Positions 30,301 to 39,541 of a DNA stretch of 39,541 nt are shown here, in pieces. Source of the DNA: a virus; IMG/VR virus record IMGVR_UViG_3300042430_000389, positions 1 to 39,541 of that record; one strand, 5' to 3'. Position numbers and translations under genes: made by a program. The notes below the pieces were generated by a model. It was not told where the DNA came from. It made no database searches and saw nothing but the letters and a program-made list of their open reading frames with translations. The first letter of the stretch is position 1. Each line of letters opens with the position of its first letter.

Positions 30301-32864
30301 AGCGTAGTTTTGAAAAAGACGTTACGCTACCTGGTGGTGCTACAATTGGTGGTGCTCTTTCTGGTAAGTCCGGCGAGGCTATGCGTGGATCAACCAGTGC
30401 TCATAACTCTAGCATCCGTTTGCTTGATAGAGATATTCGTGTAACGGGTGCTCACATTCTAAAGAGTGGTAATCGTAGCGCACCTATTGACATTGATAGT
30501 TCTATGTGGGCTTCTGCTCATGCTGAATACATTAACAACGTAGTAATGAACGATGTTGTTGCCAGAAGAGCGGTTGAAATGTTTGCTGATGGAGCAAGCA
30601 TTCAAAAAGTTCAAGCAGAACTGCAACGCTTCGTAAAGAGCAACGACAAAGATGCCTTGATCTGGAGAAGAGAACGCAAGGTTGACTACGAAAATCGCAA
30701 CGAAATGGTTCCAACAAGTTGGAAAGATGAAGTTGACGCTATTATTGAAGGTCAAGTTCTTTTATACCTACGTCCGGTAGATGCATTTGGCGATGAATTA
30801 ATGATTAAAGCAGCAAGAGGTGGACTAACTGCTGCTGATTCATCTAAGATTCCTATGTCCTTGCGTGAACGAGTTCAAGGTGATACTGCAATTACTGCGT
30901 TGAACGCAGCAACAATGGGTAAGAACATTGTTCGTACAATTTTCCACTTCATTGGAACGCTACCTGAAGATCATTTGATTCGTCATCCGTTCTACAACAT
31001 GGTATACACCAGTGAAGCAAACCGTTTAGCAAGAATGCTTGATGCTCAGGGTAAGGATCCTGGTGCATACGCAGCACAGATTCGTTACAATGCTACTTCT
31101 CGTGCATACAAAGAACTTATGCAGCGTATGTATAGCGTTGAACGCTACACCGATCTTGCAACTTTAATGCGCTTCGTAGCACCATTCTACATGGCACATC
31201 AGAACTCAAGTCGCTTCTGGTTAGGTACATCTATCCGCAATCCTGAGGTTGCAATTGCACTTGCCAAGGGATACAACGCACCATTCCGTGGTGGATTCGT
31301 AGAAGATGAAAATGGTGATAGTGTATCATGGAGCAATCCTTGGACATCATCACGTAATCTTGCTATTGTAAAGATTGATTCATTGCCTATCAGCAAGAAT
31401 CTAAAGAACAAGATTAAAGACTCTACCGGTCAAGACTTTATTGGTTTACCTCCAGGTCAAATGGATGTTATTACACAAGGTCAACTGCCTATCGTACAGA
31501 CTCTTGGTGGTCCAGTAGGTCAAGTTGGTGGCACACTATTTCTTGGTTGGTTGTCTGACAAGACGTATGATCCAAATACCGTACTCGGTAAGATGGGTAT
31601 GAACGTAGATGACTTCCAAAAATACATGATGCCATACTACGAAAAAACTTATGGTGGCAGTATAGCAAGTCAAGTAGGTTCTGCTATTAACCCACTTACA
31701 ACTAACTCATGGATTCTATCTGGTTTATCTGCTGTATCAGAAGGTAAGATACCATTCCCAGAAGTAGAAGCACGTTTCCGTGCACGTAAAGAAGCAGCAT
31801 ATGACATGCTTGTTATTGAGAATACGCTTAACGGTCAGAGTATTGGTCACGATAAGTTATCTGAAATGGCTGACGAACGTGCAAGAAACTCACTATACGT
31901 AGAAGCAGCGTTCTCATTCGGTGGTCCTGTTGTTGCTGGTAAACTAGGAAACGAACAGTTCCGTCAGTTGAACCAAGAATACACTATGCTACAAAAGCAG
32001 TATGGTGATCCTGATGCAGCATCAATTGCGTTTACTAAGATTATTGAAGAACGATACAATAATCCGCGTTACGTAGATGCTATTACTCGTGTAGTAACTA
32101 CTCGTTCTGCAAGCAATAAGTTTGGTTTATGGGCTACTCCAGCAACAAGCAATGCGCTAATGAAGAACAAGTCATTAGTAGAATCTGTAGATGCTTCATA
32201 TCCAGACAATTCAATTGTCGGTGTAATGTTTAATCAGGGCAACACTGCAACTGATTACAGTCCAATTATTGACGACAACTACTTCTCTACAACAATCAAT
32301 GGTAAGCCAATTCGTCAGAAACTTACTAACGATGTAGAGCGTAGACGTTCTCAGCAATACTCGCAAGCATGGGAAACTTACATGAATGCGATTGAGTTCA
32401 TCGAAGATGATGCTAAGTCTCGTGGTATTCAAAAGGGAACAGACGTTTACAATGAATACTATGGTGCGTGGAAGAAGCGCGCTGAGAATATGGTAGCAGA
32501 ACAGTTCCCATTATGGGGGGATCGCAATAAGGGATTCACTCAGAACGAGTCTGATAACAGTGTCAAGGTAATCGAACGCTTCTTAGCAGATGAAAAATAC
32601 ATGAGTACCGTTGGTAATGATCTCGGTAGTGCTCAAGCATTGAAACAATATGTTGAGGGCAGAGAAGTTATTATTGCTGAACTTGAAGCATGGAGAGCAG
32701 CAACTGGTACCAAGAGTATAGATGCAAAGACTAACGTCTGGTTTGCTGACTGGAGAGATCGAATGGTTGATGAAATCATTAGACAACATCCAGAGTTTAA
32801 GCCTATCTATACTCGTTACTTACAAGACGATACATTCAATCAACTAGTGGATTACTCCTCGTAA
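27324..32864 (+). CDS. Giant virion protein, 1846 aa
   Basis: This is one gene of 1846 codons, about 14 percent of the window. The protein is mainly helical and mixed-charge, with a Lys/Glu coiled-coil stretch near residues 325-360 (IEAFNKKANAEIKELKKQKKTAEKELK), and conserved-looking blocks such as TRNVFEGYLRVAASMVD and LMRFVAPFYMAHQNSSRFW. No enzyme motif (such as a transglycosylase or peptidase) could be recognised by eye. Its size and placement between portal and scaffold resemble internal ejection proteins of podoviruses. Two helical companions follow. The role is inferred from context. Confidence 0.75.
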   Translation: MALIGRDSIFENIKSNVEDNTADLITSIANTTVGKKTFEVLERAAEPYRDTVAPNLTAALMVANRNYQNQNKGKSLTELYDYAKKDAVASSQEYYDNDPSQAWRRKISPGRALVALIGDIKRGEQATDKIDWSNASSVESVFTSGSAQFYSGLGDIGFNLLDPLFAVAKAGKVAKIEALNRPLTPGGVVKRKVNTGRMETLVDDINKAAANKPSPIKPLFDLIDTGDVLAVQSYGFVSRSSNSNKLAQALIDANQLGGRQLSAEVAKIAIGDTASFSALTRKYPQLTAQMNAVTGRIDFVENQIKTIQDTIQPVPTKRGKLTAEEIKGIEAFNKKANAEIKELKKQKKTAEKELKPLAREEAFQSRVGAVPLTAEESAVLAREGGQQTVFQSATTSTWSRSEFIEQRRARSAALNARGFWNDFGEDTPTYANEMFQATKAEARFIRVVDWFSPNGKLHETPAGIAIIDGIPGHFSQQEVDSRIRAAVRKGDMTVAEAKRWSQSYSKKNESSERFQFLDKLEERSFVGILKKQFPELAEKFTAEQNELLYQVVRSMLQTTRAKRREQIGDIIDKNYTMVDTRTGKLVVSSHIKNLVEQGAKRIAEKEGAPEITKTHIKLAEKALRENPSLTSQIPNTHFSTDLNEVASIIREDPFLFQDVMRRVANGDTEVLAQVRKYNEGAVQSTPSGIALPFEAAGAVGKQGYDKVVNALDTFYTFVWKPTTLLSLKYTTRNVFEGYLRVAASMVDMNSAYGYGWSEMVRGFNAGKLTGAINAVENVVERSQAKSASRKFDDLNNELVISDAKIYTSVGPLTKSGRKIAAKAITDTRKAADKGVFQANDGLSMTIAVVEGRFRAVSKIAEGNAPSPAAIEINSAYNELRNKIVSGQPGGDFLPILFDEDFRSATARLIQLDPEDGYAALKYLDEIIDEASQKINKVNTSRSGPIMKTHKEELVFFLDRVKLHTAHLRTFLDERNAIGGKIVEASGKIKPNIKRSFEKDVTLPGGATIGGALSGKSGEAMRGSTSAHNSSIRLLDRDIRVTGAHILKSGNRSAPIDIDSSMWASAHAEYINNVVMNDVVARRAVEMFADGASIQKVQAELQRFVKSNDKDALIWRRERKVDYENRNEMVPTSWKDEVDAIIEGQVLLYLRPVDAFGDELMIKAARGGLTAADSSKIPMSLRERVQGDTAITALNAATMGKNIVRTIFHFIGTLPEDHLIRHPFYNMVYTSEANRLARMLDAQGKDPGAYAAQIRYNATSRAYKELMQRMYSVERYTDLATLMRFVAPFYMAHQNSSRFWLGTSIRNPEVAIALAKGYNAPFRGGFVEDENGDSVSWSNPWTSSRNLAIVKIDSLPISKNLKNKIKDSTGQDFIGLPPGQMDVITQGQLPIVQTLGGPVGQVGGTLFLGWLSDKTYDPNTVLGKMGMNVDDFQKYMMPYYEKTYGGSIASQVGSAINPLTTNSWILSGLSAVSEGKIPFPEVEARFRARKEAAYDMLVIENTLNGQSIGHDKLSEMADERARNSLYVEAAFSFGGPVVAGKLGNEQFRQLNQEYTMLQKQYGDPDAASIAFTKIIEERYNNPRYVDAITRVVTTRSASNKFGLWATPATSNALMKNKSLVESVDASYPDNSIVGVMFNQGNTATDYSPIIDDNYFSTTINGKPIRQKLTNDVERRRSQQYSQAWETYMNAIEFIEDDAKSRGIQKGTDVYNEYYGAWKKRAENMVAEQFPLWGDRNKGFTQNESDNSVKVIERFLADEKYMSTVGNDLGSAQALKQYVEGREVIIAELEAWRAATGTKSIDAKTNVWFADWRDRMVDEIIRQHPEFKPIYTRYLQDDTFNQLVDYSS

Positions 32865-32882
32865 ATTTAATAAGGAAAATTA

Positions 32883-33734
32883 ATGTCTGAAATGTCTGGA
32901 CCAGGTTCTGGTGGTAGTTATGGTAGCACCACACTAAATAACAGCAATGTTGCTGTTGCTACCCGCGAGGGCGATCCCGTTGTAAAAGAAAAAGATAACA
33001 GTGGTTTTAGTCAAAGAAGTACAAGTTACAATTTTACTACAAAACAACAGGCTAACTTTTCTCTTGAGCAAGCATGGTTAGATATGTTTGGTGAAAAACC
33101 AAGTGCTAAAATTAAAAGAGAATTTTATTCTTTACTTAACAAAATGGAAAAAGATACTGCAGGCAAAACAAAAGCCTCCGGTGCTGGTGGCTCTAGCACG
33201 CAAACTAGCACTAGTTACACATTTAGTACAGCAGATGTATTGTCTGAATTTGTACAGAAGTATACTCCATCCATGTTCAAGCAAGGTAAACTTGGTGAAA
33301 CTGCTGCAAAAATATTTGACGATACCGTAACCTTTGCAAACAATATGGGTGTTTCTATATCTCCAAACACTGTTCTTTCTGATGTAACAAATAATATCTT
33401 AAAGAAAACTACAACTAAAGATATTAAAGATTACTATCGAAATCAAGCAATTAAGATGTATCCTGACTTTGCTAAGCGTTTACAGGAAGATGATAGATTA
33501 ACTGTACGTGATCTTGGTGCGTCCTACATAAACAAGTTTGCAACTATGTTTGATAAGGATGAAACCCAGATATCACTAACAGATCCAGATCTAATGGATG
33601 CACTTTCAAAGAATAAAAGTATGTCAGAATTTACCGCAAGCCTAAAGAAGCGTTCAGATTATGGTGTTACTAATTTTGCTAAGCAAGAAGCATCTGATTT
33701 AGCCGGAGCATTTAAGAGAGTTATGGGTTTCTAA
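32883..33734 (+). CDS. Candidate internal virion protein, 283 aa
   Basis: The first 60 residues are Gly/Ser/Asn-rich, then comes a helical domain, a Gly/Ser linker (TKASGAGGSSTQTSTSYTFS) and a helical C-terminus. A Tyr/Phe-Ser/Thr motif repeats (TSYNFTT, TSYTFST). Its partner at 33735 follows without spacing. It is likely part of the ejection apparatus by context; no family recognised. Confidence 0.65.
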   Translation: MSEMSGPGSGGSYGSTTLNNSNVAVATREGDPVVKEKDNSGFSQRSTSYNFTTKQQANFSLEQAWLDMFGEKPSAKIKREFYSLLNKMEKDTAGKTKASGAGGSSTQTSTSYTFSTADVLSEFVQKYTPSMFKQGKLGETAAKIFDDTVTFANNMGVSISPNTVLSDVTNNILKKTTTKDIKDYYRNQAIKMYPDFAKRLQEDDRLTVRDLGASYINKFATMFDKDETQISLTDPDLMDALSKNKSMSEFTASLKKRSDYGVTNFAKQEASDLAGAFKRVMGF

Positions 33735-34604
33735 ATGGCAACAACAAACTTTGATGTATTCAAGTCGGAACTACAAAATGTCTTTGGTGTATTTGATCCA
33801 GCAGATGATGCCTGGTTAAATGAAATTTGGACTGCTGGACAAACAAAGTTAAATGAAGGAATCTCCTCAGCATCGATTCCAGACTTACTACTAGATGATC
33901 CTAAACTTGTAAACTATCGTTCTAGATTTTCTGGACTGTTTAAGTTACGTGAACTTGCAAAGACTCAACCGGTATCTTACGTTCCAAACATTGCTACGTA
34001 TGTAGCATCCGAACGTGAGTTAATTGGTAAGTTAAGATATTACGGACTTAATGATTTAGCAACGCAGAAAAACGTTGCTGATATTATTGGTAACGATGTG
34101 TCTATTACTGAAGCAGAAGGCAGAATTGTAGATGGTTATTTGGCTATCAAGAATGCTGATAGTGCTTTGACCGAACAACTTAAAAAAGAATTCCCAACAC
34201 TAGGTGATGCAGACTTTGTTAGTGCTTTACTCTCAAAGAAGGGTGAAGGCGTAGACTTCCTTAAGACTAAGGTTGCTCGTGCAGGTATTGAAACATCTGC
34301 AGTTGCTACTGGTATTAAGTCTCAGATTGGTGCTGAAGAACTACGCAAGCGTGGAATTACACGCGAGACAGCACTTGAAGGATTCAAGGCTGTCAAGTCT
34401 CAACAGGCTGGTGTAGAACAAGCAGCACGAATGTTTGGTGACACCACAACTGGAGAAGAACTTCAAAAGCAATTAGAACAAGAAACCTTTGGAATCTCTG
34501 GTGAGCAGGAAAACGTAAAGAGACTGAAGTCTCAGGCTCGTGCTCAGTTTGCAGGACAATCCGGAATTGCAACTGGTTCTATATCGCGTAAGCGACAAGT
34601 ATAA
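33735..34604 (+). CDS. Candidate internal virion protein, 289 aa
   Basis: The sequence is helical throughout (FDVFKSELQNVFGVFDPADDAWLNEIW), with a C-terminal stretch rich in Glu/Gln/Ala (EELQKQLEQETFGISGEQENVKRLKSQARAQFAG) and a basic tail (SISRKRQV). It starts immediately after the previous stop. Similar helical proteins in podoviruses form the inner core around the portal. This is a position-based inference. Confidence 0.65.
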   Translation: MATTNFDVFKSELQNVFGVFDPADDAWLNEIWTAGQTKLNEGISSASIPDLLLDDPKLVNYRSRFSGLFKLRELAKTQPVSYVPNIATYVASERELIGKLRYYGLNDLATQKNVADIIGNDVSITEAEGRIVDGYLAIKNADSALTEQLKKEFPTLGDADFVSALLSKKGEGVDFLKTKVARAGIETSAVATGIKSQIGAEELRKRGITRETALEGFKAVKSQQAGVEQAARMFGDTTTGEELQKQLEQETFGISGEQENVKRLKSQARAQFAGQSGIATGSISRKRQV

Positions 34605-34609
34605 ACTCT

Positions 34610-34677
34610 CGTTGGATCGACCAGCCCCAACGTAGTAATAGACTGGTAGTAGAAGCCGCATTACCCTCCCCAGGTAA
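34610..34677 (+). promoter_or_regulatory. Two stem-loops in the scaffold/capsid leader
   Basis: CGTTGG (34610-34615) pairs with CCAACG (34627-34632), and TTACC (34661-34665) pairs with GGTAA (34673-34677). They fill the 118-base gap before the scaffold gene, the largest gap in the late operon before the capsid. They may be an RNA processing or translation-control element for highly expressed genes. Confidence 0.5.
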
Positions 34678-34722
34678 CTGCGCGGTCTACGTTAACTCAA
34701 ATAGATATGGGAGATAGTTACG

Positions 34723-35232
34723 ATGAGTAACAACAATCAAGACTGGTTAGAAGAACTCGATGAAGATTTCGATCTTGAATACGAGTTTGACGAAGAACCT
34801 CAGCGTGGTCGTCGCGGTAATCCAGACGATGCTCTGAAAAAGGTTCGTCGTGCAGAACGTGCTAAAGAAAAGCGAATCAAGGAACTCGAATCTGAATTGT
34901 CATCGTTGAGAAAGTTTCAACGTGATTCAGTTGTTCAATCCGTTTTGAACGAGAAGGGTGTAAGCAATAAAGTTGCATCTTTCATTCCATCTGATCTAGA
35001 GACAACGCCTGAGGCGATCAACTCTTGGTTAGAACAGAATGCTGATGTTTTCGGTATTCAAATTGCTCGTCAAGAATCCGTTCTTAATGAGCAAGATATT
35101 AGTACGCTTCGTCAAATTGACGATGCCACATCTAATGCCCTCTCCGTGGAAGCAAGCAATGATATTATGTCAATGATTGCTAACGCATCAAGTGCTGACG
35201 AAATCATGGAAATGATTTACGGAAGCGAATAA
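34723..35232 (+). CDS. Scaffolding protein, 169 aa
   Basis: It is strongly acidic at the N-terminus (WLEELDEDFDLEYEFDEEP), then has a charged coiled coil (VRRAERAKEKRIKELESELSSLRK) and a helical C-terminus (ISTLRQIDDATSNALSVEASNDIMSMI). It sits directly before the capsid gene. This is the usual architecture and location of a phage scaffold that templates capsid assembly. Assigned by architecture and context. Confidence 0.8.
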   Translation: MSNNNQDWLEELDEDFDLEYEFDEEPQRGRRGNPDDALKKVRRAERAKEKRIKELESELSSLRKFQRDSVVQSVLNEKGVSNKVASFIPSDLETTPEAINSWLEQNADVFGIQIARQESVLNEQDISTLRQIDDATSNALSVEASNDIMSMIANASSADEIMEMIYGSE

Positions 35233-35260
35233 TCGTACAAATCAACCGTAAGGAAATATC

Positions 35261-36271
35261 ATGCCGAATACAGGCTTATCCGGTGGCAGTGCCGGTACTA
35301 ACGGCGGTCTTGGTGGTGGCGCATACGCCTCCGCTAACAACGTTGGTGCTTTCACCCCATCTAACGGTGCTGGTTTAGTTCAGAAGGCGTACGATCGCCT
35401 TGTTGAATTTGAACTACGCGCTACCCCATTGCTACGTTCAGTAGCAGACAAGAAGCCTGCTCGTCAGGCTATGCCAGGTTCTTCTGTAGCACTACAGATT
35501 TACAACGACCTAGCAAAGGTAACATCAGAACTATCTGAAGATGTAGATCCAGCAGCAGTTGCTCTTGGTACTCCAGATATCGTAACCGTAACCCTAAAGG
35601 AATACGGTAACGCTACTCTAGTAACCAAGAAGTTGCAGTTGCTATCTCTTGCAGACGTAGATCCTGCTGTTGCAAACATCATTGCATTCAACATGGCTGA
35701 TAGCATTGATGACCTAGCACAGGAAGCACTGCTTGCAGGTACTAACGTACTATACGCAACCGGTGGAACAACCACAGCAACCACAACTTCAGGCATCACT
35801 TCAGATGATACACTATCTGCTGCTGATATCCGTCGTGCAGTTGCTAAGTTGCGTACCAACAAGGCTAACGGACGTAAGGGTTCACTATACTGGTGTGGTA
35901 TTCACCCAGAAGTTTCCCATGACCTTCGTGCCGAAACTGGTGCTGCTTCATGGCGTAACCCACACGAGTACCAGAGCAACGATGCAATCTGGGCTGGCGA
36001 AATTGGTCAGTTTGAAGGTGCATACTTCATTGAGTCCCCACGTCTAAAGAAGGCTAATGACGGAGCAAGCAGCATTCCTGTTTACCGTACATTCCTTTGT
36101 GGACAGCAGGCACTTGCTGAAGCAGTGGCAGAAGAGCCACACGTAGTTATTGGTCCAGTTACTGACCGCTTGATGCGTCACCGTCCAATCGGATGGTACG
36201 GCGTTCTTGGTCATGCTGTATACCGTGACGAAGCACTCTTCCGTATTGAGTCCGCTTCAAGCATTGCTTAA
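35261..36271 (+). CDS. Major capsid protein (possibly N4-gp56-like), 336 aa
   Basis: The Gly-rich N-terminus is followed by the pattern of major capsid proteins: helical FELRATPLLRSVADKKPARQ, a beta-rich central part with TPDIVTVTLKEYGNATLVTKKLQ, and a C-terminus IGWYGVLGHAVYRDEALFRIESASSIA resembling N4-gp56-type capsid proteins from memory. The position after a scaffold and before three consecutive hairpins agrees. The family label should be checked; the capsid role is well supported. Confidence 0.85.
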   Translation: MPNTGLSGGSAGTNGGLGGGAYASANNVGAFTPSNGAGLVQKAYDRLVEFELRATPLLRSVADKKPARQAMPGSSVALQIYNDLAKVTSELSEDVDPAAVALGTPDIVTVTLKEYGNATLVTKKLQLLSLADVDPAVANIIAFNMADSIDDLAQEALLAGTNVLYATGGTTTATTTSGITSDDTLSAADIRRAVAKLRTNKANGRKGSLYWCGIHPEVSHDLRAETGAASWRNPHEYQSNDAIWAGEIGQFEGAYFIESPRLKKANDGASSIPVYRTFLCGQQALAEAVAEEPHVVIGPVTDRLMRHRPIGWYGVLGHAVYRDEALFRIESASSIA

Positions 36272-36339
36272 TTAGCGACGCTAATCTCATCCCCAGGTCA
36301 TATAGTGGTCCTGGGGGTGGGGTTATGTTTCTAACATAA
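36271..36339 (+). promoter_or_regulatory. Three stem-loops after the capsid gene
   Basis: ATTAGC-GAC-GCTAAT (36271-36285), CCCCAGG-N12-CCTGGGG (36291-36316) and TTATGTT-TCT-AACATAA (36323-36339) follow each other before the next ATG. None is followed by a T-run, so a strong terminator is not shown. They may slow transcription, protect capsid mRNA or mark a processing site. Confidence 0.6.
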
Positions 36340-36352
36340 AAGGAAAATTATA

Positions 36353-36604
36353 ATGGCTTACTTATTCGTACCACCAACGGTGGATGAAGGACCTATGGGT
36401 GGTAACTGGCTCTTTGCTAGGTACACACGCAAGCAAGGTGTAACAGTCCTAAAAATTGATGGCGAATATTACGAAGATCGTTTTCCTATTCAAGATGATA
36501 TTGCTATTGCAGAATATGTTTACATGGGTGGTCATGAGTACTACATTACAGAACAAGAAAAAGATGACCTTGAAGCGGCTGGCTATGAGGTGTTCACAGT
36601 ATGA
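36353..36604 (+). CDS. Small head/tail protein, 83 aa
   Basis: The Tyr/Gly-rich beta character (YLFVPPTVDEGPMGGNWLFARYTRKQGVTVLKIDGEYYEDRF) is common in small head-tail genes after the capsid. The Shine-Dalgarno AAAAGGAAAATTATA precedes the ATG. It ends with an ATGA overlap with the next gene. Its function cannot be read from sequence. Confidence 0.7.
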   Translation: MAYLFVPPTVDEGPMGGNWLFARYTRKQGVTVLKIDGEYYEDRFPIQDDIAIAEYVYMGGHEYYITEQEKDDLEAAGYEVFTV

Positions 36605-36827
36605 CACTTCTAGAGTCCTTGACGGTTGTATCGTTAAGTATAGGTATCCTGACCGTACTGGGTAAGTTATTTATAGTAACTCCATTGAAATCTTACATTA
36701 AAGAATTAACACATCCTATTCAACCTAGTGCCAATGGTGGTCGCAGTCTTCCGGACATTGCCCGTACGGTGGATAGAATTGAAAAACGTTTAGATGAACA
36801 CATTACATTACATCTTAAGGATGAACT

Positions 36828-36831
<4 letters not shown>
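36601..36831 (+). CDS. Single-span membrane protein, 76 aa
   Basis: One N-terminal hydrophobic span (VVSLSIGILTVLGKLFIVTPL, about 8-28) is followed by a charged helical tail (ARTVDRIEKRLDEHITLHLKDEL). Both ends overlap neighbours by four bases (ATGA). Such proteins in actinophages are sometimes holin-like (DUF2746-type), but it lies in the head-tail region here. Function uncertain. Confidence 0.7.
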
Positions 36832-38925
<2,094 letters not shown>

Positions 38926-38926
<1 letters not shown>

Positions 38927-39093
38927 TGGATGATTTAATTTGGTACGACATAACTTGCCACACAGATGGTTGCGACTGGAATAACGTAACTGTTCATGGT
39001 CAGGGTCCAGAGAACACAACATTTATGTGTGGTCCCTGCGGTGGCATGGTAGATGATTGGAAAGTTTCAGAGGACCAGACAGATGGCTTGTAG
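38926..39093 (+). CDS. Zinc-ribbon-like protein, 55 aa
   Basis: The ATG at 38926 makes a TAATG overlap with the fibre gene and is preferred to an upstream in-frame ATG. The Cys pairs C-H-T-D-G-C and C-G-P-C (ITCHTDGCDWNN; TTFMCGPCGGMVDDW) fit a small zinc ribbon. It precedes the MACR mini-gene with an 11-base overlap. Role unknown. Confidence 0.75.
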
Positions 39094-39178
39094 AACAGGA
39101 TGCCCAACTCAAGACTGTGAATCCTACGCAGATTGCTGTAAGGGTGTAGCAATTAATAAGTCCAGTTTAAGACCGTAA
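39083..39178 (+). CDS. MACR mini-protein, 31 aa
   Basis: The sequence MACRTGCPTQDCESYADC carries four Cys in the first 18 residues and two more C-terminal ones; it parallels the first 18 residues of the 88-aa protein at 887. The ATG overlaps the upstream stop by 11 bases, with the same bases (ATGGCTTGTAG) as at 887-897. It lies 13 bases before the glycosyltransferase start. A small metal-binding or partner protein is a possible role. Confidence 0.72.
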   Translation: MACRTGCPTQDCESYADCCKGVAINKSSLRP

Positions 39179-39191
39179 GGGGATAACTGCA

Positions 39192-39541
39192 ATGAGGATA
39201 GCAGTCTATGCTATAGCCAAGAATGAGGCTAAGCACGTTAAGCAATGGGTAGAGGCAACCAAAGGTGCCGATGTCCGAATTGTCCTAGATACTGGGTCAG
39301 AAGATAACACCTATGACCTACTCCAGAAATACCCCGTAGAAGCCCACAGAGCCACGCTAAGCGACTTTAGGTTTGATGTGGCTAGGAACATGGCACTTGA
39401 CCTTGTACCTGCTGACGTGGACGTGTGTGTCGTTTTAGACATGGACGAGATTCCTGACCCTGACTTCTTTGACAAGATAAGACGGGCTTGGAAATCAGAT
39501 ACCGATAGGGCTTGGGTCATGTGTGACACAGGCAATGTCTG
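39192..39541 (+). CDS. Glycosyltransferase family 2-like protein, 5' part (continues at position 1)
   Basis: The ATG at 39192 has AAGGGGATAACTGC upstream. The frame is open to the window end and continues exactly into the frame at position 1: CTA-AGC-GAC-TTT at 39357 equals bases 1-12. The N-terminus MRIAVYAIAKNEAKHVKQWVE ... VLDTGSEDNTYDLL is typical of family 2 glycosyltransferases, with NEA and DTGSED nucleotide-binding segments. Within the 185-base overlap, four base differences change Q to R, P to S and N to D. Confidence 0.87.
   Translation, partial: MRIAVYAIAKNEAKHVKQWVEATKGADVRIVLDTGSEDNTYDLLQKYPVEAHRATLSDFRFDVARNMALDLVPADVDVCVVLDMDEIPDPDFFDKIRRAWKSDTDRAWVMCDTGNV
39357..39541. repeat. 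Terminal repeat, right copy
   Basis: Equivalent to bases 1-185 with four substitutions at window positions 39484, 39494, 39495 and 39504, all within 21 bases. It is the right copy of the end-to-end repeat. Confidence 0.9.

Overview
The window reads as an almost complete genome of a small tailed phage of an actinobacterium, probably a podovirus-like freshwater or aquatic actinophage. The host call rests on a WhiB-type iron-sulfur regulator (16438-16815), a protein class confined to Actinobacteria and their phages, and on the overall gene set. The morphology call is an inference from a portal, giant internal protein, adaptor and large tail-hub layout with no recognisable tape measure. The last 185 bases repeat the first 185 with four substitutions, so the molecule is either circularly assembled or terminally redundant, and one glycosyltransferase gene crosses the junction. 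No integrase, tRNA, CRISPR array or insertion sequence was seen.

Rightward (late) genes run from 22.56 kb through the junction to 9.42 kb: large terminase with a DNA-binding-like N-terminus, portal, an HslV/proteasome-like Ntn hydrolase (candidate prohead protease), two small proteins, a 1846-residue giant protein with two helical companions (candidate ejection proteins), scaffold, major capsid, small head/tail proteins, a collagen-like fibre, a zinc-ribbon protein, the glycosyltransferase flanked by two related 'MACR' mini-proteins, a cluster of five lysine/alanine-rich proteins and one small Cys protein, adaptor, second fibre, tail hub, membrane proteins, a secreted Pro-rich protein and an M23 endopeptidase, closed by a terminator at 9.43-9.48 kb.

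Leftward (early) genes run from 20.75 kb to 9.48 kb: many very small genes, an amidoligase with a class II glutamine amidotransferase, WhiB, a Cas4/AddB-like exonuclease split into two polypeptides, a DnaB/RecA-like ATPase, a resolvase, a DnaG-type primase split into zinc-finger and Toprim genes, an Nmad1-like protein, a metallophosphoesterase, a sigma-like factor and small proteins. Genes overlap heavily (1, 4, 8 or 11 bases), suggesting translational coupling. Nearly all small genes were placed by overlap geometry plus a Shine-Dalgarno match.

Between the two arms (20.78-22.56 kb) lies a dense control region around one rightward gene for a helix-turn-helix-like protein. It carries two repeat families: an 18-base palindrome TGATCATAATTATGATCA (six copies, 18.26-21.31 kb, mostly in leaders just before ribosome binding sites) and an inverted repeat GTTGC-N6-GYAAC (eight copies plus one degenerate, 21.10-22.28 kb). 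Together with a duplicated TTGACR-18-TAAGAT promoter, this looks like a phage-specific regulatory circuit and possibly the replication origin. It is the part of the window most likely to be undescribed.
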